Assembly (NCBI GenBank): GCA_023428265.1
Contig: JAEYYW010000060.1
Span: 1-19,089, forward strand
Direction of reading: 5' to 3'
Source: Bacillota bacterium
GTDB taxonomy: Bacteria; Bacillota; Clostridia; Christensenellales; UMGS416
Length of the DNA stretch: 19,089 nt
The notes below the pieces were generated by a model. The model was not told the DNA's origin, did no database searches, and saw only the letters and a list, made by a program, of their open reading frames with translations. A program made the translations under genes and the position numbers. This document shows positions 1-5,413 of the stretch, piece after piece; position 1 is the first letter of the stretch, and the number at the start of each line of letters is the position of its first letter.

Positions 1-1573
1 CGGTGGGGGCGGGGGCTGGGTCAGCACCCTCCTTGCGCATGGCCAGATAGATAAACTTGCCGCCGGCGCCTTTGTTCAGGTCCGTTTCTTTGGAGACCCA
101 TTGCCAGTTTGAGAGCAGTGTGTAGGAGTGAACATCACTGGTGTAAACCCCTCGGATCTCCTTGAGCAGCGGGTCAGACGCACTGCTTGCCTTCTTGTAG
201 CACAGATAGATGAACTTGCCGCCAGCGTTCTTGTTCAGATCCACTTTGAGTTTTTCGTATCCGGCAACGGTTGCTTTGGCGTTGTCACCCACCGCCAGTT
301 TCAGGTCGGTGATGGCGTCTTTGGGGTTGCTGGTGAGTTTGTATGCGATATAGATATAGTCTCCGCCGGCGCCTTTGTTGGCATCCAGAACCTCGGTGCT
401 GTCGGTGCCGGGGTTCAGCATCACCGCCACAAAACCCTTGGGGATCATGCTTCTTGCCTTTTTGTAATCCGGATCGGCATAGATGTTGATCTCGGAGATG
501 TACAGAGGCACCGGGTCCATCCGGGCCAACGTGTTCTGCGCCGTCTTTGCCATGGTCTCAAACGCATCCTTGAGGCTCTTGGCGGCAGTCTTGTCGTCCA
601 CCAACTCCCAGATGGGCAGCATGGCCGTGTCAAAATCGGCGATGCCGCTGATTGCCGGTTTGTCGTTGATGGATTTCACCCAAGCGCTGTATTTCCCGGT
701 AATCTCGCTCGGGGTTGTGCCTTCCAGATTGTCGCCGCCCTTTGACTTGAAATACGTTCTGGAGTTATTCGTCACCTTTTTGGCCTTCTTTTCCGTTTCG
801 GCGTCCACCTTGCCGGAGAAGGATTTATAGGCCGCCTCCACATTCACCTCCAGGCTCTCCTTTGTCTCCTGCGAGGTGTTGCGATACAAAAAGTTCAACT
901 CCGCCCGGCCGCCCAGATAGTATTGCTTGATCAGGTGAGTGCCATAGGTGTCGAAAATTATTTTGGGATTGGATACTGCATAATCCGCCACGTCATCCAG
1001 AAAGGCCTGGCTCAGCCTTTTCTTGAGCTCCCGCACACCGATGTTGTAGTATTGCTCCCCGATTTGATGATACTGGATATACTTGATCAGGGTCTGCTGC
1101 TCGTTCAGGCTGGTTTCGATGCTATAGTCCGTTTTGATGCTCCCGCTGAAAAACACGCCGGAGTATTTGCTTTCCGAAGCAATCTTCAACGAGCTGTAGA
1201 AATCCTTGGCTGTGCTGGAAAACAAGTAATCACTGGTCGATGTGGTGTTAGTCACGCTCTCATAGTCACTGGCAGACAGTTTGGACCGGTCGATGATCGG
1301 GTTGGACTTGTCGATGCTTTTGGAGTCGATGTACCCTTTCGACAGCACATTGTAGCCATACAACAGGTAGTTCGTCAGGGGGCCGGCCTGCAGTAGCCCT
1401 TCTTCTTCAGGTTCTTCGCCCTCGTTCAGGTTCGTAAAGCCGCCCCACTGCTCTGCTTCCTCGTTAATCACCACGTCTTCGCGCTCAACTTTGGGTTTGG
1501 GCGCGCAGCCGGCGCTGACGATCATGATCGTGGCGCACAGGATCAGAAGCATGCCCCTCAGAACTCGTTTCAT
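1..1573 (-). CDS. MACPF (perforin-like) lipoprotein with C-terminal MABP-like beta-prism, 3' end outside window
   Basis: Reading from ATG at 1573, 524 codons run without a stop to the window edge. AAGGAGG lies 7 nt upstream. The N-terminus (MKRVLRG, hydrophobic stretch, VSAGC with Cys23) is a lipoprotein signal, so the mature protein should be anchored outside the membrane. Residues 210-222 read YGTHLIKQYYLGG, the MACPF signature (Y-G-T-H, one residue, six more, then GG). Residues about 60-330 would be the pore-forming fold. From about 355 come three copies of a D-x-N-K-x-A-G-G-x-[YF]-I-Y motif, starting at D397, D445 and D498. These are the three faces of an MABP-like beta-prism, a membrane-binding module. 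A Pro/Ala-rich linker (ADPAPAPT) then leads out of the window. MACPF proteins oligomerise into pores or act in adhesion; which applies here is unknown. A divergent TetR gene is the likely regulator. Family assignment is firm, function is inferred. Confidence 0.87.
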   Translation of the reverse strand, partial: MKRVLRGMLLILCATIMIVSAGCAPKPKVEREDVVINEEAEQWGGFTNLNEGEEPEEEGLLQAGPLTNYLLYGYNVLSKGYIDSKSIDKSNPIIDRSKLSASDYESVTNTTSTSDYLFSSTAKDFYSSLKIASESKYSGVFFSGSIKTDYSIETSLNEQQTLIKYIQYHQIGEQYYNIGVRELKKRLSQAFLDDVADYAVSNPKIIFDTYGTHLIKQYYLGGRAELNFLYRNTSQETKESLEVNVEAAYKSFSGKVDAETEKKAKKVTNNSRTYFKSKGGDNLEGTTPSEITGKYSAWVKSINDKPAISGIADFDTAMLPIWELVDDKTAAKSLKDAFETMAKTAQNTLARMDPVPLYISEINIYADPDYKKARSMIPKGFVAVMLNPGTDSTEVLDANKGAGGDYIYIAYKLTSNPKDAITDLKLAVGDNAKATVAGYEKLKVDLNKNAGGKFIYLCYKKASSASDPLLKEIRGVYTSDVHSYTLLSNWQWVSKETDLNKGAGGKFIYLAMRKEGADPAPAPT

Positions 1574-1640
1574 CTGTTTTCCTCCTTGATGATGGGATTG
1601 TGAGATGACGACGCATGGCCGCCTCTGTGGATACCAGCCA

Positions 1641-1669
1641 TTGTTTCCGGAGCCATCCGGCGGTATAAT
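1641..1669 (+). promoter_or_regulatory. Candidate sigma-A promoter for the TetR-family gene
   Basis: TTGTTT (1641-1646) and a perfect TATAAT (1664-1669) are separated by 17 bp, in the 193-bp region between the divergent MACPF and TetR genes. Transcription would start near 1676, leaving a leader of about 90 nt before the TTG start codon. No equally good minus-strand promoter for the MACPF gene was found. Confidence 0.55.
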
Positions 1670-1700
1670 GCTATAGGAAAGTATTGCGAATGCATACCGC
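1660..1700. promoter_or_regulatory. Candidate operator: inverted repeat GCGGTAT / ATACCGC
   Basis: A perfect 7-bp inverted repeat, GCGGTAT at 1660-1666 and ATACCGC at 1694-1700, flanks 27 bp. The left arm overlaps the TATAAT box of the TetR-gene promoter. Inside it a shorter dyad, GTAT-N9-ATAC (1681-1697, 17 bp), has the size typical of a single TetR-family operator. The position between divergent genes fits autoregulation plus control of the MACPF gene. This is inference from symmetry and position only. Confidence 0.4.
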
Positions 1701-1766
1701 AGTCAGTGACCGTAGTTTTAATATACCACCGAGAATCTGTGTTGAAACAGGGATGGTTATAAAACG

Positions 1767-2393
1767 TTGAAAAAAGACGGATTTGATCGAAGAAAAGTGC
1801 GGGCTGCCCAAACCAAGGACACGCTCTATACTGTTGCCGACCGGTTGTTCACCGAGCACGGATTCGACGGGGTCAGTATTGATGCCATTGTGGAGGCTGC
1901 GGGGTTGTCCAAAGGTGCGTTCTATGTGCATTTTGAGTCCAAGGATGCGCTGGTCTCGGCATTGGTCACCGACTATGTGAACAAAGTGGATATGGATTAC
2001 CAGGCCTTTCTGGACAGTCTTCCCCCTGGCCAGAGCGCCGCGGACACCTTGCTGGCGCTGGTGGGCAGGATCTTCGAGGTGATTGAGCAGCAGATCGGCT
2101 TCAGCCGGATTCGGGTGCTTTATCGCACGCAATTGATGAACCCAGGCCATGCCCAAAGCGCATCGGGCTACAGCCGTGGGCTCTACGCAATGCTGGGCAA
2201 TGTGATCGCGCTCGGCGTGAGCCGGGGCGAATTCAAAGTGCCGCTTCCGGAGGAGGAGTTGGCCCGGCATATGATGCTGGCGATGCGGGGGCTCACCTAT
2301 GAGTGGTGCCTTAGGTATCCGGACTATCCGCTGAAGGAGCGGGCCGCGTCCCACTTCAGGCTGCTTTTGGATGGGATCCGCAGGGAAGGATGA
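1767..2393 (+). CDS. TetR/AcrR-family transcriptional regulator
   Basis: This is a 208-residue DNA-binding repressor of the usual TetR length. The N-terminal helix-turn-helix domain is clear: residues 19-31 (TLYTVADRLFTEH) followed by 36-57 (VSIDAIVEAAGLSKGAFYVHFE), the classic TetR recognition region with the G-x-F-Y-x-H-F block. The C-terminal two thirds is helical and should hold the ligand pocket and dimer interface, which cannot be assigned to a ligand from sequence. The start is TTG at 1767. An in-frame stop lies just upstream (1743-1745) and no in-frame ATG exists before the HTH. The ribosome site is a weak AGGGATGG. The gene is divergent from the MACPF lipoprotein gene across 193 bp carrying a dyad, so that gene is the most likely target besides itself. 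Confidence 0.92.
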   Translation: MKKDGFDRRKVRAAQTKDTLYTVADRLFTEHGFDGVSIDAIVEAAGLSKGAFYVHFESKDALVSALVTDYVNKVDMDYQAFLDSLPPGQSAADTLLALVGRIFEVIEQQIGFSRIRVLYRTQLMNPGHAQSASGYSRGLYAMLGNVIALGVSRGEFKVPLPEEELARHMMLAMRGLTYEWCLRYPDYPLKERAASHFRLLLDGIRREG

Positions 2394-2418
2394 CCGTTGA
2401 CCCACGAATGCAAATAAA

Positions 2419-2450
2419 AAAACACCGCAGGCATTTCCCTGCGGTGTTTT
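2419..2450. terminator. Bidirectional intrinsic terminator (TetR gene / tRNA-Ser)
   Basis: ACACCGCAGG and CCTGCGGTGT form a long perfect stem with a 6-nt loop. On the plus strand it ends the TetR gene, with TTTT after the stem. On the minus strand the stem is followed by seven T residues, a very good terminator directly after the CCA of the tRNA. It serves both convergent transcripts. Confidence 0.9.
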
Positions 2451-2540
2451 GGCGGAGAGGATGAGGTTCGAACTCATGCATGGGTTTCCCCATCTAACGG
2501 TTTAGCAAACCGCCCTCTTAACCTACTTGAGTACCTCTCC
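2450..2540 (-). tRNA. tRNA-Ser (anticodon GCU), CCA encoded
   Basis: Read on the minus strand, a 7-bp acceptor stem GGAGAGG/CCTCTCC closes the molecule. The anticodon arm CGGTTTGCTAAACCG gives anticodon GCU, reading AGC/AGU serine codons. A long variable arm (GATGGGGAAACCCATGC region) marks it as a class II tRNA. The T arm carries GTTCGAA. The discriminator is G and CCA is encoded (2450-2452). It ends within one base of the shared terminator. Confidence 0.96.
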
Positions 2541-2588
2541 AAGCAAGCGCCGTTGACGAATAAGCCGTTTGGCTCATTCGGCATGAAT

Positions 2589-2616
2589 ATTGTATCATAC
2601 TTTTGCCTCTTGTCAA
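2589..2616 (-). promoter_or_regulatory. Promoter of tRNA-Ser
   Basis: On the minus strand, a perfect -35 TTGACA (2616-2611) and -10 TACAAT (2594-2589) are 16 bp apart, a strong vegetative promoter as expected for a stable RNA gene. Transcription would start near 2582. The roughly 40-nt 5' leader can fold into a 9-bp hairpin (2558-2579, GAATGAGCC/GGCTTATTC with one G-U pair) ahead of the mature tRNA end. Confidence 0.85.
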
Positions 2617-2703
2617 CCCATCACGATTTGCCACCCTGATTCAGAATGTTATATGTTCAAAGGTTTTTTTCGACAGCATCGCAAGTTTTCATTCAATCTG
2701 TAG

Positions 2704-2709
2704 TATAAT
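2704..2709 (+). promoter_or_regulatory. Candidate -10 box upstream of gpsA-like gene
   Basis: A perfect TATAAT lies 42 bp before the chosen ATG at 2752. No convincing -35 hexamer sits at 16-18 bp spacing. A start near 2716 would leave almost no leader for the in-frame TTG at 2722, which supports initiation at the ATG. Confidence 0.4.
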
Positions 2710-2751
2710 TCTTTCTGAACTTTGCAGATCAGAAAGGGAACCCTTTGCATC

Positions 2752-3714
2752 ATGAAAATAGCAGTGATAGGCTGCGGTCGGTGGGGGAGCTTCTTAGCAC
2801 AATATTCGAGCCAGCTTGGCCATGAGGTCACGCTTTGGGGCAGGCAGGAGTCCGGCTCCTTCCGGCAGCTGGCCCAAACAAGGGCAAATGAGTTTCTGAC
2901 GCTGGATCAAAGGATCGCCTTAACATCCGATCTTCATGCCGCGGCAGATGGCGCCAACCTGGTGCTGGTGGCGATCAATGCGCAGGAGTATCGGGGCTTT
3001 CTGGAGGCGAACAAGCATCATCTCCCTGCGGGCGTGCCGCTGCTGCTTTGCATGAAGGGGCTGGAGGTCCATTCCGGCAAGCGTCTCACCCAGATCACAA
3101 TGGAAGTGTTGGGCGCGCAGGCGCCGGTGGCGATCCTGGCGGGGCCTGGCCATGTGCAGGATTTTGTGGGCGGGCAGCCCGGCTGCATGATTGTGTGCGG
3201 CCTCTTTTCCGACACGGTGAAAACAGTCATCAGCCTGCTTTCGGGCGACCTTCTTCGCCTCTATGCCGGAGAGGATATGATTGGCGCGGAGGTTGGAGCG
3301 GCTGCAAAAAATGTGATCGGCATTGCCGCCGGGATACTGGATGGGTTGGGTGTGCCCGCCCTGAAAGGCGCGCTCATGACCCGCGGGGCCTATGAGATTG
3401 CCCGGCTGGTCCGGCGCATGGGCGGCCATGAGCAAACCGTTTATGGCCTTTCCCACCTGGGAGATTATGAGGCCACGCTGTTTTCTCCCTATAGCCACAA
3501 CCGGGCGTTCGGGGAAGCCCTTGTGAAGGGAGAAAGCTACCAACTGCTTGCCGAAGGGGTGGACACGGCTTCGGCCTTGCAGGTGCTGTCGCGGGATTAT
3601 GAGGTGAGCCTGCCCATTTGCACTGCGGTCTATCAGATTCTGAAAAAGGAAATGCCGCCGAAAGCCGGCCTTGCAACCTTGTTTGACCGGCCAGGGCGGT
3701 TTGAGTTCACCTGA
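2752..3714 (+). CDS. gpsA: NAD(P)-dependent glycerol-3-phosphate dehydrogenase family protein
   Basis: 320 residues, close to the usual GpsA length. GpsA reduces dihydroxyacetone phosphate to sn-glycerol 3-phosphate, the precursor of phospholipid headgroups, in the cytoplasm. The N-terminus MKIAVIGCGRWG carries the Rossmann GxGxxG motif (G7, G9, G12). Further family landmarks are K102 in CMKGLE, the catalytic-type lysine K186 in AAAKNVIGIAAGILDGLG, LGD at 236-238, SPYSHNRAFG at 245-254 (N250, R251 substrate binding), and LAEGVDTASAL near 266-276. Several motifs differ from standard GpsA: GPGHV replaces GPSFA, and LKGALMTRG replaces the usual TKAALITRG. It is therefore a divergent member and may use a different substrate. 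ATG 2752 was preferred over an upstream in-frame TTG (2722) because the Rossmann strand starts there and AGAAAGGG precedes it. The neighbours give no pathway context. Confidence 0.85.
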   Translation: MKIAVIGCGRWGSFLAQYSSQLGHEVTLWGRQESGSFRQLAQTRANEFLTLDQRIALTSDLHAAADGANLVLVAINAQEYRGFLEANKHHLPAGVPLLLCMKGLEVHSGKRLTQITMEVLGAQAPVAILAGPGHVQDFVGGQPGCMIVCGLFSDTVKTVISLLSGDLLRLYAGEDMIGAEVGAAAKNVIGIAAGILDGLGVPALKGALMTRGAYEIARLVRRMGGHEQTVYGLSHLGDYEATLFSPYSHNRAFGEALVKGESYQLLAEGVDTASALQVLSRDYEVSLPICTAVYQILKKEMPPKAGLATLFDRPGRFEFT

Positions 3715-3794
3715 TCTGTGGTTTATGGCCCTGCAGCCATTGACAGCGGCCTTTGGATGGTTTATTCTTCAAGCAACAAAGGGGGGGCACTGCC

Positions 3795-3980
3795 ATGAAG
3801 GAGCTATTTATCCGCGAGAAAGACGACCGCAGGCTGCGGCTCACCGTTGTGATCACGGTGCTGGCGGCAATGCTGTTCCTTTTGATTTTCACCGGCTGCT
3901 CGCCTTCCAAGCCAAGCGCTGCCGATCAAACCAAGCCTTTGGCCACCGCGGGCTTTACGGTGGATCAACCCGGCAAATAG
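3795..3980 (+). CDS. Small membrane or lipoprotein, 61 residues, function unknown
   Basis: ATG at 3795 follows a run of G residues (3779-3787) acting as a ribosome site. The protein has a charged cytoplasmic N-terminus (MKELFIREKDDRRLRL), one hydrophobic segment (about residues 17-34) ending IFTGC, and a short polar tail (SPSKPSAADQTKPLATAGFTVDQPGK). IFTGC resembles a lipobox with Phe at -3, which is non-ideal, so it could instead stay as a single-span membrane protein. The gene is followed by a hairpin at 4001-4028. I do not recognise the family. The reading frame, ribosome site and sensible membrane topology support a real gene, but its small size leaves some doubt. Confidence 0.55.
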   Translation: MKELFIREKDDRRLRLTVVITVLAAMLFLLIFTGCSPSKPSAADQTKPLATAGFTVDQPGK

Positions 3981-4000
3981 CACGCGCTGTTTCGTATTTT

Positions 4001-4028
4001 CGCCCCTTCTGATAAACCGGAAGGGGCG
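4001..4028. terminator. Hairpin between convergent genes, probable terminator
   Basis: CGCCCCTTC (4001-4009) pairs perfectly with GAAGGGGCG (4020-4028) around a 10-nt loop. On the plus strand ATTTGTT follows, a poor U-tract. On the minus strand AAAATA follows. It sits between the convergent stops at 3980 and 4050, which suits a terminator, though efficiency is doubtful. Confidence 0.55.
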
Positions 4029-4049
4029 ATTTGTTATGTCGCGGACGCC

Positions 4050-4406
4050 TCACACCGACAGCACTGCCCAGCCTTCCTCCTGCAGCATCTCCGTCAAGGG
4101 GATGCCCATGCCCCGCACGGTGATCCCCAGCTCTTTCAGCTGTTCCGAGACGCCATACATCTCCGCGCATGCCACGCAGGCCTGCACCTCCACGCCGATG
4201 GCGATCAGCTCCCTGGTTTTTTCCTGCAAGGCTTCGTCATTGGCCAGCAGTTTGGCGGAAGGCCCCCACACGATCAGCGTGATGTGCCGCCACCAGCCGT
4301 TCAGCATGCCGTTGCGCACATACATAAACACCATCGTGTCCGCCACCTCGCGGTCACCGCGGGTCCAGAGCAGGGCAAGGTTTGTCTTTTCAACGGGAGC
4401 GCACAT
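4050..4406 (-). CDS. DsrE-like family protein
   Basis: 118 residues, a small soluble alpha/beta protein of the DsrE/DsrF-like type. An N-terminal strand (KTNLALLWTRGD) is followed by VADTMVFMYVRNGMLNGWWRHITLIVWGPSAKLLANDEALQEKTREL. The later GVEVQACVACAEMYGVSEQLKELGI carries the two cysteines in the position where DsrE-type sulfur-relay proteins keep a redox or sulfur-carrying Cys, and GMGIPLTEMLQEEGWAVLSV matches the family's C-terminal pattern. Many such proteins are of unknown role, so sulfur transfer is only a possibility. The start is taken at 4406 because AGAGGTG sits 7 nt upstream. An in-frame ATG at 4427 has no good ribosome site and would extend the protein by seven residues. It is divergent from the zinc-ribbon gene. 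Confidence 0.75.
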   Translation of the reverse strand: MCAPVEKTNLALLWTRGDREVADTMVFMYVRNGMLNGWWRHITLIVWGPSAKLLANDEALQEKTRELIAIGVEVQACVACAEMYGVSEQLKELGITVRGMGIPLTEMLQEEGWAVLSV

Positions 4407-4474
4407 TTTGGTCACCTCTTTGGTCATCAGTTTACTGCTGGGAGCGCTTTACATCAAGATGCCGATGCGTTAAC

Positions 4475-4978
4475 ATGATGAATGAATGGGGGATGATTGG
4501 GTTGGATGCGCGTTTCCGGGATCAGGGCAAAATCCTCTGGGACTTTCTGCATGAGTTCTTTGTGAAATGCCCAAGCTGCGGTTGCTTTGCCGTGGTCAAA
4601 GCAACCCCCGATGAGCATGGATCCAATTTGTACAGCAAAAAGCATGTATTGATTTGTTCCATCTGCCATTACGTCACGGAGAATCCTTTTAATTGGTTTC
4701 CGGGTGGTGGCTGCGATCTGTGGCTGGAGACCAATTGCTGCGGCAACCGGCTCTGGGCATACAATCTGGATCATTTAAACTACATTGAATCATATGTGGG
4801 TGCGAAAACGAGACAACGCTATTTGAATGATATCGGCTATATGAACACAAGCATGCTTGCCCGCCTGCCGCGATGGATGAACGATAGGAAAAACCGGGAA
4901 GAAATACTGAGATGCATCCGCAAGTTAAAAGCAACGCTTCCTGAAAACTATCAGGAGAAGGATGATCTGGAGAAATAG
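4475..4978 (+). CDS. Zinc-ribbon protein of unknown function
   Basis: 167 residues from ATG 4475. Two Cys pairs, C32-P-S-C35-G and C61-S-I-C64, frame 25 residues and form a typical zinc ribbon. A further block NCCGNRLWAYNLDHLNYIESYVGAK is followed by a basic C-terminal helix region (LPRWMNDRKNREEILRCIRKLKATL). The reading frame is open further upstream (to 4382) but would overlap the divergent DsrE-like gene and gives low-complexity Arg/Cys sequence, so the start is internal. ATG 4475 or ATG 4493 (after GGGGG) are both possible. No membrane segment is visible. I recognise the general pattern of zinc-ribbon proteins with LWAYN and KNREEI-type motifs but cannot name a function. A nucleic-acid-binding role is a guess. 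A GC-rich repeat region follows. Confidence 0.72.
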   Translation: MMNEWGMIGLDARFRDQGKILWDFLHEFFVKCPSCGCFAVVKATPDEHGSNLYSKKHVLICSICHYVTENPFNWFPGGGCDLWLETNCCGNRLWAYNLDHLNYIESYVGAKTRQRYLNDIGYMNTSMLARLPRWMNDRKNREEILRCIRKLKATLPENYQEKDDLEK

Positions 4979-5093
4979 CGGCTTGATCTGGTTGCTAAAT
5001 CTTCACCCCCCCCGGTAGGGGCTGGGCTCCAGGCTGCATGGGCGAGCAGCGGCTAAAAGACGCGGCCAGCCCGTCTCGGCACGCGCATATGAT

Positions 5094-5147
5094 CCGTTCT
5101 GGCCCGTGATATGGGCTCTGTGCCCGTCTGTTATGTGGGTTCTGCCC
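5094..5147. repeat. Cluster of three small GGG/CCC dyads
   Basis: Three related short elements occur at roughly 19-24 bp spacing: ccgttctggccc (5094-5105), gggctctgtgccc (5113-5125) and gggttctgccc (5137-5147). Each has a GGG...CCC dyad around a CTG core, separated by A/T-containing linkers (gtgatat, gtctgttatgt). They lie in the 435-bp gap between the zinc-ribbon gene and the J-domain gene. No coding signal is credible here: the frames that stay open are short and low-complexity. Confidence 0.5.
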
Positions 5148-5182
5148 TGACCCGCAGCAACCTTCAACCCTCCCAGGCAATA

Positions 5183-5325
5183 AGCACTCACCCCCCCAGC
5201 CCCCTCCCCCATGTATGCGGGAGGGGGAGCTTCTTATCCGGCTTATCGGTTTCTGATCGCATGGTAGGGCTCTGCACCCCCCCTTCTCGCACTTGTGGGA
5301 GAGGGGGGGGAGGGGGGTGAGTGCT
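5183..5325. repeat. BIME-like composite palindromic repeat (two inverted GC-rich hairpin units)
   Basis: The element is bounded by a perfect 14-bp inverted repeat, AGCACTCACCCCCC at 5183-5196 and its complement at 5312-5325. Each end continues into its own hairpin: CCCCCTCCC/GGGAGGGGG (5200-5208 with 5219-5227), and CCCCCCTTCTC with GAGAGGGGGG (about 5278-5310, one bulged T). The two halves are copies of one roughly 46-nt unit in opposite orientation around an unrelated core of about 48 bp. This is the layout of bacterial interspersed mosaic elements. It is extragenic, with no coding capacity. Confidence 0.75.
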
Positions 5326-5355
5326 CTGACGGCTACAGTTAGGTCGAGGGTTCAT

Positions 5356-5384
5356 TTGCTCTTCCCCCTGCGGTTTTGTATAAT
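5356..5384 (+). promoter_or_regulatory. Candidate promoter for the J-domain/GGDEF-like gene
   Basis: TTGCTC (5356-5361), a 17-bp spacer and a perfect TATAAT (5379-5384) stand 30 bp before ATG 5414. The start would fall near 5391, just ahead of the ribosome site CAGGAA. Confidence 0.65.
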
Positions 5385-5413
5385 ATTCCCATCTCACACA
5401 CAGGAACCATCGC

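Noticed and set aside
128..1396. Plus-strand open frames at 128-745, 483-830 and 923-1396
   Set aside because: They lie antisense to the continuous MACPF-MABP reading frame, whose motifs are unmistakable; the products match nothing and have poor starts.
1671..2477. Long minus-strand open frame over the TetR gene and tRNA
   Set aside because: It is antisense to a clear TetR gene, runs through a terminator and into a tRNA, and has no recognisable domain or ribosome site.
4995..5320. Small proteins encoded in the GC-rich gap before the J-domain gene
   Set aside because: The frames cross palindromic repeats and encode Pro/Gly/Arg-rich low-complexity peptides; treated as repeat sequence.
5183..5325. 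CRISPR array or strong terminator
   Set aside because: There are only two units, inverted rather than direct, with no spacer series; the G-rich ends are not followed by a T-run.
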